Positions 27,341-36,449 of a stretch of 64,000 nucleotides of DNA are shown here, piece by piece (the first letter of the stretch is position 1; every line of letters starts with the position of its first letter). Origin of the DNA: CBDUEV01 sp965366365 (GTDB taxonomy: Bacteria; Actinomycetota; Acidimicrobiia; Spongiisociales; JAENVV01); NCBI GenBank assembly GCA_965366365.1, contig CBDUEV010000001.1:68303-132302 (forward strand), read 5' to 3'. The position numbers and the translations under genes were made by a program. The notes below the pieces were generated by a model. The model searched no databases. It had not been told where the DNA came from and saw only the letters and a list, made by a program, of their open reading frames with translations.

Positions 27341-29107
27341 CTAGCGGACGATGGCGATGATCTGGCCCGGGCTGACCGTATCGCCCGACCGCACACGCAA
27401 TTCGACAACTTCGCCGGCGATGGGGGTCTTGACCTCGTTCTCCATCTTCATGGCTTCGAGCACGCAGATCGGGTCCCCGGCGTCCACCGAATCTCCCGCT
27501 TTCGTGTGCACCTTCACGATCGTCCCTTGCATGGGGGCCGTGAGTACACCGGGTTCTGCGCTGCCGCTGGGAGCGGCACGGTCGAGTTTGGGAGGTCGGC
27601 GCCGCGCCGTTCCCGGCCCGGCCGCCGTGGCCTGAGGTGCCTCGGGAGCCCAGAAGGTGACATCGAACCGTCGGCCCCCCACCTCGACGGTCATGGAGCG
27701 TTCCGTCCTGGCGACCTCTTCTGGCAACGTGCCCGCCGCCGCCGTGGACACACCCGACAGGTCGACCTCGTTCTCCATGAACTTCGTGTGATGCTCGGCT
27801 GCCAAGAACCCGGGGTGGTCGAGGACGACCTTGTGGGCCGGGATCGTGGTGGCGACGCCCGTGACGATGTACTCATCCAGAGCACGCCGACTCCTGGCGA
27901 TCGCCTCCTGGCGCGTCCTTCCCCAGACGACCAGCTTGGCGATCAGATTGTCGTAATACTGAGTGATCCGGGTTCCGGGTTCCATCCAGCTGTCCACCCG
28001 GATCCCGAAACCGGCCGGCTCTCGATAGTCCACCACTTGTCCCGGTGATGGGAGGAAACCGTTGCCGGGATCTTCGGCGTTGATGCGGAATTCGATGGCG
28101 TGTCCTCGCCACTCCACGGCGTCGAACGAGACCGGGTCGCCGCCCGCCGTTCGCAGCTGCTCCTGAACGATATCGATTCCCGTCACCATCTCCGTGACCG
28201 TGTGCTCGACCTGGAGTCGGGTGTTCATCTCCAGGAAATAGAGCTTTCCGTCCTCGTCGAGGAGGAACTCGATGGTGCCGGCGTTCCGATAGTCGCACGC
28301 CTCCGCCACGGCCAGACCGGCCTTCGATATCTCCGCCCGCTGCGCGTCGCTCAGGCCGGCGGCGGGGCTCTCCTCGATCAGCTTCTGATGGCGGCGCTGT
28401 ACCGAGCAGTCCCGCTCGCCGAGGAACCAACCCTTTCCCTCCGCATCGACGAAGATCTGTGCTTCGATGTGGCGGGGACGTTCGAGGTACTTCTCGACGT
28501 ATACCGCCGCGTTGCCGAAGTAGGCGTCGGCCTCCCGGCGGGCACCGTCGAAAGCTTCGCTCAGTTCCTGCTCGGCATTGACGACGCGTAGACCTTTGCC
28601 GCCGCCTCCATGGGCGGCCTTGATGGCCACCGGATAGCCGATCTCGGCGGCCACGGCTTTGGCCTCTTCTGCCGACCCGAGGGGATCCTGGGTTCCGGGA
28701 ACGGCCTTGACACCTGCCTTGGCCACAGCCTGGCGAGAGGCGATCTTGTCGCCCATGATGCGAATGGCAGACGCCGGGGGACCGACCCAAAGGATCCCTG
28801 CGCCGATCACCGCCTCGGCGAAGTCGGCGTTCTCGGCGAGAAAGCCGTAGCCGGGATGAATGGCCTCGGCCTTCGACTCTTTCGCCACAGAAAGGATGCG
28901 ATCGATGTTGAGGTACGACTCGGCGGCGGGTGCGCCACCGATGTTCCAAGCCTCGTCGGCCAGCTTGACGTGCAGAGCATCTCGGTCGAGTTCGCTGTAG
29001 ACGGCGATGGTTCTCAGTCCCATCTCCTTGGCGGAGCGGATGACGCGGACGGCGATCTCGCCGCGGTTGGCGATCAGAACCGACTTCAGTCGGGTGGGTG
29101 TGCTCAC
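27341..29107 (-). CDS. acyl-CoA carboxylase alpha subunit (biotin carboxylase + BCCP)
   Basis: 588 residues: biotin carboxylase (IANRGEIAVRVIR, HPGYGFLAEN, GGGGKGLR ATP-grasp loop) up to about 450, a linker, and a BCCP domain with the biotinyl motif EAMKMEN about 40 residues from the end. It carboxylates its biotin with bicarbonate and ATP and feeds the carboxyltransferase encoded upstream. The GTG start overlaps that gene's stop (GTGA). With the carboxyltransferase it probably forms a propionyl- or acetyl-CoA carboxylase; which is not decided. Confidence 0.93.
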   Translation of the reverse strand: MSTPTRLKSVLIANRGEIAVRVIRSAKEMGLRTIAVYSELDRDALHVKLADEAWNIGGAPAAESYLNIDRILSVAKESKAEAIHPGYGFLAENADFAEAVIGAGILWVGPPASAIRIMGDKIASRQAVAKAGVKAVPGTQDPLGSAEEAKAVAAEIGYPVAIKAAHGGGGKGLRVVNAEQELSEAFDGARREADAYFGNAAVYVEKYLERPRHIEAQIFVDAEGKGWFLGERDCSVQRRHQKLIEESPAAGLSDAQRAEISKAGLAVAEACDYRNAGTIEFLLDEDGKLYFLEMNTRLQVEHTVTEMVTGIDIVQEQLRTAGGDPVSFDAVEWRGHAIEFRINAEDPGNGFLPSPGQVVDYREPAGFGIRVDSWMEPGTRITQYYDNLIAKLVVWGRTRQEAIARSRRALDEYIVTGVATTIPAHKVVLDHPGFLAAEHHTKFMENEVDLSGVSTAAAGTLPEEVARTERSMTVEVGGRRFDVTFWAPEAPQATAAGPGTARRRPPKLDRAAPSGSAEPGVLTAPMQGTIVKVHTKAGDSVDAGDPICVLEAMKMENEVKTPIAGEVVELRVRSGDTVSPGQIIAIVR

Positions 29108-30654
29108 AGCGGTATGTTCCCGTGCTTTTTCGGCGGCATCGTCGAGCGCTTGTTTCGTAGCATGTCCATCGCTCGGATCAACCTGACTCGCGTCTCTCGT
29201 GGCTCGATCACGTCGTCGACCAGTCCCAGCTCCGCAGCACGATAAGGGTTGTTGAACCGATCCTCATAACTCTCGACCAACTCGGCCCGTTTGGCTTCCT
29301 CGTCTTCGGCGGCACCCAGTTCTCTCCGGAAGATGACGTTGACCGCGCCCTGGGCGCCCATCACGGCGATTTCGGCTGACGGCCACGCATAGACGAGGTC
29401 GGCGCCCACACCGCGGGCGTTCATGACCAGGTAGGCCCCTCCATACGCCTTGCGTGTGATCACTGTCACCCTCGGGACCGTTGCTTCGCAGTACGCGTAG
29501 AGCAGCTTGGCGCCGTGCCGAATGATGCCGCCGTGCTCCTGCTCCACACCGGGCAGGAATCCGGGCACATCGACGAAGGTGACCAGTGGGACGTTGAAGG
29601 CGTCGCAGAACCGGACGAAACGAGCAGCCTTCTCCGAAGCCGAGATGTCGAGGGTTCCCGCCAATGCGGACGGATCGTTGGCGACCACTCCGACGGTGTG
29701 GCCGTCGAGACGCCCGAAGCCGATGATGATGTTCGGAGCGAAAGACTCCTGGATCTCGAACAAGACGCCGTCGTCGAGGATGGTCTCGACCAGTTCGACC
29801 ATCGAGTACGGCTGATTGGGCGAGTCGGGAATGATGGCGTCGAGGGCATCGTCGATCCGGTCGGGCACGTCGACCGGGGAGAAGTAGGGGGGTACCTCCA
29901 TGTTGTTTTGTGGGAGAAAGCTCAACAGGTACCGCACTTCCTCCATGGCGGCCTCACCTGATGCAGAGACCAGATGGGTCACGCCTGACTTGGTGGCATG
30001 GGCGTGGGCACCACCCAGGTCCTCCATCGTCACATCCTCGCCGGTGACGGTCTTGATGACCTCAGGCCCGGTGATGAACAGGTGAGACGTGCCATCGACC
30101 TGGAACACGAAGTCGGTCATCGCCGGTGAATAGACCGCCCCTCCTGCGCAAGGTCCCATGATCACCGAAATCTGGGGAATGACCCCCGAGGCCTGCACAT
30201 TCCGATAGAAGATCCGCCCGTATCCGTCCAGGGAGGCGACACCTTCCTGAATGCGGGCGCCTCCCGAGTCCTTGAGTCCGACCACGGGCGCCCCGACCTC
30301 GAGAGCCATGTCCAACACCTTGCATATCTTCTCACTGACGGCTTTGCCGAGGCTTCCGCCGAAGACGGTGAAATCTTCGGCGAACACGAAGACGGTCCGC
30401 CCGTCGACGGTGCCGAAGCCAGTCACGACAGCGTCCCCTGGGGGCCGCTGCTTCTCTATCCCGTAGCCGGAGGCTTGGTGGCGGGCGAGCATGTCGAGTT
30501 CCTGGAAGGAGCCCTTGTCGAGCAGGAGGTCGATTCGCTCACGGGCCGTCAGCTTGCCTTGATCGTGCTGACGATCGACGGCGCGTTGGCTCCCGGCGTG
30601 CAGCGCCTCGTCTCGGAGTTTCCGAAGCTGCTCGATCCGTTCTTCTGTCCCCAC
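29104..30654 (-). CDS. acyl-CoA carboxylase beta subunit (carboxyltransferase), AccD5/PccB-like
   Basis: 516 residues of the crotonase-fold carboxyltransferase dimer: GGSLGKAVSEKICK and LKDSGGARIQEG in the N-terminal half, FVDVPGFLPG and KAYGGAYLVMNA in the C-terminal half. It transfers CO2 from biotin to propionyl-CoA or a related acyl-CoA. The GTG at 30654 has GGGAG about 6 nt upstream; the open frame further up is antisense to the biotin ligase gene. It precedes the alpha subunit by a 4-bp overlap. Its product methylmalonyl-CoA would feed the mutase at 24246. Confidence 0.92.
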   Translation of the reverse strand: MGTEERIEQLRKLRDEALHAGSQRAVDRQHDQGKLTARERIDLLLDKGSFQELDMLARHQASGYGIEKQRPPGDAVVTGFGTVDGRTVFVFAEDFTVFGGSLGKAVSEKICKVLDMALEVGAPVVGLKDSGGARIQEGVASLDGYGRIFYRNVQASGVIPQISVIMGPCAGGAVYSPAMTDFVFQVDGTSHLFITGPEVIKTVTGEDVTMEDLGGAHAHATKSGVTHLVSASGEAAMEEVRYLLSFLPQNNMEVPPYFSPVDVPDRIDDALDAIIPDSPNQPYSMVELVETILDDGVLFEIQESFAPNIIIGFGRLDGHTVGVVANDPSALAGTLDISASEKAARFVRFCDAFNVPLVTFVDVPGFLPGVEQEHGGIIRHGAKLLYAYCEATVPRVTVITRKAYGGAYLVMNARGVGADLVYAWPSAEIAVMGAQGAVNVIFRRELGAAEDEEAKRAELVESYEDRFNNPYRAAELGLVDDVIEPRETRVRLIRAMDMLRNKRSTMPPKKHGNIPL

Positions 30655-30729
30655 TGGAGCTCCCTCGTGCCGCCGGCTCGGGTTGTATCTAGAGTGACCG
30701 ACTGCCTCTTGGACTTCGGATTCACCGTA

Positions 30730-31437
30730 ATGGCTACACACTACGTTCTCCATCACCACTCGCGCACCCGCTCCACTCAGGATTCCGTCCGGAACCGCCT
30801 TCAGGACGACGGCGACACTCCGGTCGCGGTCTACACCGGCTCTCAAACGGCCGGCCGGGGTCGCCAGGGTGCCGCCTGGCTCAATGCCCCGCGGGGACTC
30901 GCCGTCTCGGTGGGCTGGGTGACCTCCTGGCCCGTCGAGTTGCGGCCCCGACTCTCGCTGGTGGCCGGCTTGGCGGCGCGAGAGGTCGTGGGAGCGGCGG
31001 GAACCGTTGCCTTCCTGAAGTGGCCGAACGACGTCATGGTCGGACAGCCATCTCGGCTGTCCAAGGCCGGCGGGATACTCCTGGAAGCGTTCGACGAGAT
31101 CGTGGTGGTGGGTCTGGGCCTCAACCTGTGGTGGCCGGAGCCCCCTGGTGGCTACGGCGCCATTCTCGAACGGGATCCCGGGCCCGCTGCCCTCGAGCAG
31201 TATGCGCGACACTTCTCCGAGGCCCTGCTGAGGAGGGTCGCAGCCGGCCCCCAGCGATGGGGGCGTGATGAATATCAGGCGGCGTGCGTCACGCTCAATG
31301 GCGAGGTCGAGTGGGAACCCGAGGGCCGGGGCAGGGCTGTTGGTATCGACGCGGCGGGTGGGCTGGTGGTCGACACCTCGGACGGCAGGCGCGTCCTGCG
31401 CTCGGGCGAGGTGCGCCACGTTCGTTCGTCCGGCTGA
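30730..31437 (+). CDS. birA: biotin-[acyl-CoA carboxylase] ligase
   Basis: 235 residues: the catalytic domain with SRTRSTQD, GRGRQGAAWLN (biotin/ATP loop), KWPNDVMV and KAGGILLE, then a small C-terminal SH3-like domain. There is no N-terminal DNA-binding domain, so it is a class I ligase without repressor function. It biotinylates the BCCP domain encoded just across on the other strand. The ATG at 30730 is the likely start; the longer frame is antisense to the carboxyltransferase. Confidence 0.88.
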   Translation: MATHYVLHHHSRTRSTQDSVRNRLQDDGDTPVAVYTGSQTAGRGRQGAAWLNAPRGLAVSVGWVTSWPVELRPRLSLVAGLAAREVVGAAGTVAFLKWPNDVMVGQPSRLSKAGGILLEAFDEIVVVGLGLNLWWPEPPGGYGAILERDPGPAALEQYARHFSEALLRRVAAGPQRWGRDEYQAACVTLNGEVEWEPEGRGRAVGIDAAGGLVVDTSDGRRVLRSGEVRHVRSSG

Positions 31438-31519
31438 GACGACCAGCAGCTCGGATCGGCTCCTGCCGTTACGACCGCTACGCTGTCCTCCGCACCATCG
31501 ACATCGAGGAGGCCTGGCG

Positions 31520-32278
31520 ATGGCGGTCCTGGCTCATGAAGGCGAATACAACATCCTCTACCGCAGTTACGGATTGCCGGTGGGGAGCGCCTTCGCTGAC
31601 GGCTATCTCGCCCGCCCTGACCGGGTCGGCCGCTACCCCGTCGTCCTCGTGATTCCCGATATTCGCGGCGTCCGGTCGTTTGAAAAGGATGTGTGCCGTC
31701 GGCTCGCCCGGCACGGCTTCGCCGCCCTTGCCCTGGATCTCTACCGCGGAGCCGGGCCCGCCAGGTCGGCGACTCTCGATGAGGCGATCGGAGCATACGG
31801 TTCGTTGCCGGATCGCCGGGCGCTCACCGACATCGACGAGGCGATCGCCTTCGTGCGCAACGCCGACGTCGACTGGGCGCTTCCCGACCCCGTGGGGTTG
31901 GTGGGTGTCGATGTGGGGGGTCGTTTTGCTCTCCTCTACGCCTCGGACCGGTCTTCCGTTGGAGCGGTGGTGGCTGTAGCGGCTCCTCTGGCCGGCGACG
32001 AGGACCGGGAGTTCCAGGTCGAGTCGGTTCTCCCACGGCTCACTCAGCCTGTCCTCGGGCTCTACGGCGCCGAGGACGAGCTGGTGCCCCCTGCGGGCGT
32101 CGACGTCGCCAAGAGCCTCAATCCGGCGGGGAACTGGATCCTGTATGAGGGCACGCAACACGAATTCCTGAACACCGATTCGCCCGAGTATCACGCCGGA
32201 GCAGCCGCCGATGCGCACGTGCGCATGACCCGTTTCCTCCAACGCCACCTCGCTGCACCGGCACCGGCCGCATACTGA
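31520..32278 (+). CDS. dienelactone-hydrolase-family alpha/beta hydrolase with Asp at the nucleophile
   Basis: 252 residues of DLH-type alpha/beta fold. The nucleophile elbow reads VGVDVGG, so Asp131 stands where DLH has Cys and esterases have Ser. The acid is Asp186 (YGAEDELVPP) and the base His214 (GTQHEF). An Asp nucleophile is seen in haloalkane dehalogenases, haloacetate dehalogenases and epoxide hydrolases, which are from other subfamilies. The reaction is therefore open. AGGAGG lies 7 nt before the ATG. Confidence 0.75.
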   Translation: MAVLAHEGEYNILYRSYGLPVGSAFADGYLARPDRVGRYPVVLVIPDIRGVRSFEKDVCRRLARHGFAALALDLYRGAGPARSATLDEAIGAYGSLPDRRALTDIDEAIAFVRNADVDWALPDPVGLVGVDVGGRFALLYASDRSSVGAVVAVAAPLAGDEDREFQVESVLPRLTQPVLGLYGAEDELVPPAGVDVAKSLNPAGNWILYEGTQHEFLNTDSPEYHAGAAADAHVRMTRFLQRHLAAPAPAAY

Positions 32279-32322
32279 CATGCTGAGTGTGACCTGATGA
32301 CGGGGGGCCGGGGCCGAGGAAC

Positions 32323-33639
32323 ATGAATCTCGATTCAACTGCCGGGAAGTGGTTCAAACGGACCGTGCTGGCCGCGCTCGTCATCGCCAACCTGGCGGCC
32401 CTCTACACCGTCTACAAGATCGAAGACGTTCAGGAGGTGTTCAGGGAGAGCCTCGACACCGTGCCGATGGTGGAGGAAGTCCTGGACGCTCCTCCACCCG
32501 ATCCGAAGGACCCGATCACCATGCTCATGCTGGGCAGTGATTCGCGAGAGAACCTGCCCGACGAGTGGCTGGACGACTTCGGTTACTTCGCCGGGCAACG
32601 GGCCGACGTCATCATGCTCGTCCAGCTGGAACGTGAAACGGGCCAGGTCCAGATTCTCAGCATCCCGCGGGATCTGCGTGTCCAGATCGAGGGCTACGGA
32701 CGCCAGAAGGTCAATGCCGCCTACGCCTTCGGCGGAGCTCCGCTCGTGGTCTCCACGGTGCGGGCCGCCACCGGCTTGCCGATTCACTATTACGTCGAGA
32801 TCGATTTCGTGGGCTTCGCCGGTCTCGTCGACGAGGTGGGCGGCGTCGAGGTCGAATTCGAGCACCCAGCTCGAGACCTGAAGTCGGGACTGGCAGTCGA
32901 TGCCGGCCTCCAGACGCTGGACGGTCGAATGGCCATCGCCTACGCGCGCTCCCGGAGCTATCAAGAGCAGCAGGACGGCCAATGGGTGCAGGTCGACGCC
33001 AACGATATCGGCAGGACGGGTCGCCAGCAGGAGCTGCTGCTGGCCATCCTCAAGAAGGTCAAGACGCCCAGCGCCATCGCCGACCCGAACAAGATCATCC
33101 GGGCGCTCGGCGACTTCATGGATGTGGACCCACGCTTCCTCGACCTCGACTTCTTCGACCTTGCCCTCGACTTTCGGTCGCTGGACAGTCGCAATATCGA
33201 TGCGGCCACTCTCCCCACCGAGTCCCAGCTGATCGAGTCCATCTGGTACGAGATACCGATCGAGCCCGATGCCACCAACATGCTGGCCGGGTTCGCCTCG
33301 TCGGCTACCTTTGCCGGTTCCGATGCGGACCCACCGACATCGCCCACCGTCACGACGGTTCCGCCGGTCGAGGCGGCTGACGTCACCATCGAGGTCAGGA
33401 ACGGCAACGGTGAGCTCGGGGCCGCCTCGTCCATGGCCTCTCGCCTCGAAGAACTCGGTTTCGTCGTCGTCGCCGTCGGCGATGCCTCCAACTTCGATCA
33501 CCAGACCACTCAGATCATCGCCGGCGACCGTGACGACCTCGCCGGTTTCGTCTACGGTGAGCTCGGATTCGGCGAGGTCGTGGCCGGCAGTGTGCCCGAC
33601 GGCGCGGATGTTCTGGTCATCGTGGGTGCGGATGCCTGA
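32323..33639 (+). CDS. LytR-CpsA-Psr (LCP) family glycopolymer transferase
   Basis: 438 residues: TM helix at about 12-30, LCP domain (LMLGSDSRE, ADVIMLVQLE, ILSIPRDLRVQIEG, RKVNAAYAFGG region, GRTGRQQELL) and a C-terminal LytR_C domain (about 345-435). LCP enzymes transfer undecaprenyl-linked glycans onto peptidoglycan, outside the membrane; in mycobacteria they attach arabinogalactan. Arg and Asp residues of the pyrophosphate site are present. It opens a stretch of envelope genes. GAGGAAC precedes the ATG. Confidence 0.9.
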   Translation: MNLDSTAGKWFKRTVLAALVIANLAALYTVYKIEDVQEVFRESLDTVPMVEEVLDAPPPDPKDPITMLMLGSDSRENLPDEWLDDFGYFAGQRADVIMLVQLERETGQVQILSIPRDLRVQIEGYGRQKVNAAYAFGGAPLVVSTVRAATGLPIHYYVEIDFVGFAGLVDEVGGVEVEFEHPARDLKSGLAVDAGLQTLDGRMAIAYARSRSYQEQQDGQWVQVDANDIGRTGRQQELLLAILKKVKTPSAIADPNKIIRALGDFMDVDPRFLDLDFFDLALDFRSLDSRNIDAATLPTESQLIESIWYEIPIEPDATNMLAGFASSATFAGSDADPPTSPTVTTVPPVEAADVTIEVRNGNGELGAASSMASRLEELGFVVVAVGDASNFDHQTTQIIAGDRDDLAGFVYGELGFGEVVAGSVPDGADVLVIVGADA

Positions 33640-33732
33640 TGGGCCGCCCATCGGTGGGGGTCACGGCCGCAGGGGAAGAGATGTCTTGGTCGATGTAGCT
33701 CGGCGGGATTCGTGTGGGAGGAAAGGTTGAGG

Positions 33733-34668
33733 ATGCGGCGGGCTGTTGTCACTGGGGGAGCGGGCTTCATAGGTTCACATCTCGTGGACCGTCTGGTCGA
33801 CGAGGCTGTCGAGGTGCTCGTGATCGATGATCTAAGCACCGGTCACCTCGACCACCTCCGCTCTGCCCGTCTGCGAGGTCGGATCCAGTTTCACCAGCTC
33901 GACATCCGCGATCCGGACCTGGTGGTGGTGGCCGGTCGATTTCGACCCGACACCGTTTTTCATCTGGCCGCCCAGGCTTCGGTGCCTGCGTCGGTCGCCG
34001 CCCCGCTGCACGACGCCGACGTCAATGTGCTGGGCACCATCAACGTGATGGAGATGGCTCACAAGGTCGGCGTCGAGAGAGTCGTCTTCGCCTCCTCGGG
34101 CGGCGCGATGCACGGTGCAGGCAGCAAGCTGCCGGCGAAGGAGTCCCATGTGCCCCGCCCAGACTCGCCGTACGGGGTCTCCAAGCTGGCGGCGCTCCAG
34201 TACCTGGCCTACTACCGGCGGGCCGTCGGACTCGATTACGTGGCGCTGCTGCCTTCCAACGTCTACGGGCCTCGGCAGTCCTCCGATCAGGAGGGAGGCG
34301 TCGTCTCCATCTTCGCCGAGACTCTGCTGGCCGGGAAGGCGCCCACCATCTTCGGCGACGGCGAGCAAACCAGAGATTTCGTGTTCGTGGCGGATGTCGT
34401 GGACGCTTTCCTTCTGGCTGCACGCAAAGGCGGGGGCCGGGTGCTGCATGTCTCGACCGGACGCGAAACGTCGGTCAACTCTCTTTTCGAGGCCATGGGT
34501 GCGGCGGTCGGTACCCGAAAAGAACCGCGCTACGCCGCACCTCGGCCCGGAGAGATCGCCCGGAGCGTTCTCGACGCCTCCGCAGCACGACGTCACCTCG
34601 GGTGGGAGCCGTGGACCGCGCTGGCGGACGGGTTGGCGGCAACGGTGTCCTGGATGCGTCAGCGGTAG
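33733..34668 (+). CDS. NAD-dependent sugar-nucleotide epimerase/dehydratase
   Basis: 311 residues of extended SDR fold: VTGGAGFIGSHL at residues 5-16, NAD-binding DDLSTG, HLAAQASV, the SSGGAMHG loop and catalytic YGVSK at about 155. It belongs to the UDP-glucose 4-epimerase-like group and probably makes a sugar nucleotide for cell-wall glycans. The ATG at 33733 opens the first beta strand and is preceded by GGAGGAAAGG. It ends 24 bp before the convergent cofE gene. Confidence 0.85.
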   Translation: MRRAVVTGGAGFIGSHLVDRLVDEAVEVLVIDDLSTGHLDHLRSARLRGRIQFHQLDIRDPDLVVVAGRFRPDTVFHLAAQASVPASVAAPLHDADVNVLGTINVMEMAHKVGVERVVFASSGGAMHGAGSKLPAKESHVPRPDSPYGVSKLAALQYLAYYRRAVGLDYVALLPSNVYGPRQSSDQEGGVVSIFAETLLAGKAPTIFGDGEQTRDFVFVADVVDAFLLAARKGGGRVLHVSTGRETSVNSLFEAMGAAVGTRKEPRYAAPRPGEIARSVLDASAARRHLGWEPWTALADGLAATVSWMRQR

Positions 34669-34685
34669 CGCCCGTCCCTCGGGCG
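34669..34685. terminator. GC-rich hairpin between convergent genes
   Basis: CGCCCG-TCCCT-CGGGCG in the 24-bp gap between the epimerase and cofE. No T-run follows. Confidence 0.4.
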
Positions 34686-34692
34686 GGGTGGT

Positions 34693-35385
34693 CTATCGGA
34701 ACAGGTCCTCGTCCGGCGGGCGGACCAAATCGGAAGCCCGGCCCTCGCCGGCATCGAGTCCGACGCCGCTCACGACAGCCGCCGGGACGCCCGTCGCCTT
34801 TCCCATGACCAGGTCGGCCGCTGCGGCTATCTCGTCTGCCACGGCAACCTCGGTCACCTCCAACTCGGTGCCGAAGGTATCTCGCGTTCCTCGATAGTCG
34901 ACGATGGCCGGGATGCCCGATATCCCGATGGCGACGTCCGTGAGGCCCCGGCGCCACGGACGACCGAACGTGTCGGTGATGATGACTCCGAGCCGGACGT
35001 CGAACGCCCGCTCCAGACGAACACGGATGCGATGCGCGGACCGATCGGGATCCCTGGGGAGGAGCACGAGCTTCCCCGGCTCGACGTTCGACCGGTCTAC
35101 CCCGGCGTTCGCGCACACGAACCCATGCCGGGTGACGGCGATCGTCAGCTCTCCTCTTCGTCGGACCACGGCCATCGACTCCGCCTCCACGACTCGCCGC
35201 CTGGCCGCCTCGTCCGGCGCGTCTGCCATGGCGCCCTCTGCTTTGGAGACCACTTTGTGGGTCACGACGACGACGTCGCCGTCCTGGGGTGGATCGTCTC
35301 TGAGCGCCTCCGCCAACAACGCCACGAGGTCGTCGCCTGGCCGAACCTCGCCGATTCCCGTCACCGGCCTGATCGTCAAGGTCAC
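34693..35385 (-). CDS. cofE: F420-0:gamma-glutamyl ligase
   Basis: About 230 residues, the length of the stand-alone CofE; mycobacterial FbiB has an extra FMN-binding C-terminal domain, absent here. RPGDDLVALLAEAL, VVVVTHKVVSKAEG, DRSNVEPGKLVLLP and DTFGRPWRRGLTDVAIG are family blocks. It adds glutamates to F420-0. I used the GTG at 35385, overlapping the cofD stop (GTGA), because homologues begin just before the PGDDL block; GTG 35403 is an alternative. Confidence 0.9.
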   Translation of the reverse strand: MTLTIRPVTGIGEVRPGDDLVALLAEALRDDPPQDGDVVVVTHKVVSKAEGAMADAPDEAARRRVVEAESMAVVRRRGELTIAVTRHGFVCANAGVDRSNVEPGKLVLLPRDPDRSAHRIRVRLERAFDVRLGVIITDTFGRPWRRGLTDVAIGISGIPAIVDYRGTRDTFGTELEVTEVAVADEIAAAADLVMGKATGVPAAVVSGVGLDAGEGRASDLVRPPDEDLFR

Positions 35386-36299
35386 AGGATTTCGATCAAC
35401 CACTCGGCGAAGGCGACGGCGTGCGGACGGTCCGGAAATCTCGTGTCGCGGATGTGCACCGTGACATCGTCGCCGGCGAGACGCCCCCGTTCGTGGGCAT
35501 CGCCCTGGTCGATGACGAGTTGGTGCACCAGTCCGTCGTAGGCGGTCAGAACCCCTTCGTTCCCCGCAGGGAGCCCAAGGGAAGCCATCACCGAATGAGC
35601 CGGACCCTTCAATGCTTTGCCGCCGAAGAGCGGACTCACCGCCAGCACGGGCGCGCCGGATGCGACAGCGGGGGCAATCCCTGGAACGGCCAGGATGGGC
35701 CAGATCGACAGTGGGGGGTTGGACGGCCCGATCACGATCGCGTCGGCGTTGCGCAGAGCCTGCTCCACCCCCGGTGCGGGCTGCGCCTGAGCCGAGCCGG
35801 CGAAGCGAATGTCCACGACCTCATCACTGTGTCCTCGGCGCACGAAGTAATCCTGGAAGCTCCGCCAGCTGCCGTCGCCCGTCTTGATCTCGGTGCGCAC
35901 CGGATCGTCCGACATCGGCAGGATGGTCGCCGAGATCTGCAAGACCTCGGTCAGTCTCCCGGTCACTTCCGAGAGCGGAACTCCTGCGGCCAGCTCCTGC
36001 GTGCGGAACAGATTGGTGGCCAGGTCGGCGTCGCCGATGCGGAACTCGGTTGCGACGCCGAGGTCGCTGAGATGATCCATGATCGTGAACGGATCATCGG
36101 CGAGGCCCCAGCCGTTCGGTCCCTCGATCCCCGCAATCGTGTACATCACCGTGTCGAGGTCGGGCGACACCGACAAGCCGTAGATTCGATCGTCGTCGCC
36201 GGTGTTGACGATGACCGACAGGTCGACTCCGGGAAGCGCGGCGAGTCCCCGCGCCAACCGCGCCCCTCCAACGCCTCCCGACAGCAATGTGATGTGCAT
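35382..36299 (-). CDS. cofD: 2-phospho-L-lactate / phosphoenolpyruvate transferase (F420 biosynthesis)
   Basis: 305 residues with the CofD signature LSGGVGGARLARGL at the N-terminus, IVNTGDDD and GPSNPPLSIWPIL later. CofD (FbiA in mycobacteria) joins the activated 2-phospholactyl or phosphoenolpyruvyl group to the deazaflavin Fo. The ATG at 36299 has GGGGGAAG upstream. cofE follows in the same operon with a 4-bp overlap. Fo synthase is not in the window. Confidence 0.92.
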   Translation of the reverse strand: MHITLLSGGVGGARLARGLAALPGVDLSVIVNTGDDDRIYGLSVSPDLDTVMYTIAGIEGPNGWGLADDPFTIMDHLSDLGVATEFRIGDADLATNLFRTQELAAGVPLSEVTGRLTEVLQISATILPMSDDPVRTEIKTGDGSWRSFQDYFVRRGHSDEVVDIRFAGSAQAQPAPGVEQALRNADAIVIGPSNPPLSIWPILAVPGIAPAVASGAPVLAVSPLFGGKALKGPAHSVMASLGLPAGNEGVLTAYDGLVHQLVIDQGDAHERGRLAGDDVTVHIRDTRFPDRPHAVAFAEWLIEIL

Positions 36300-36410
36300 G
36301 GGACTTCCCCCGACCACGAATCGACTCGATACCACGCCGGAATCTAGCGGCGTGGGGCCAGGCCTCCCACCGGAGCCTCCCGGGTACATGCCGAATTTGT
36401 GCTCGAAAGA

Positions 36411-36440
36411 TTGCCATTGGCGCAGCTTTCGGCCCAGAAT
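36411..36440 (+). promoter_or_regulatory. promoter of the glycosyltransferase operon
   Basis: TTGCCA (36411-36416), 18-nt spacer, CAGAAT (36435-36440), then 9 nt to the ATG. It lies in the 150-bp divergent gap with cofD. Confidence 0.5.
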
Positions 36441-36449
36441 GGCCCCCAC

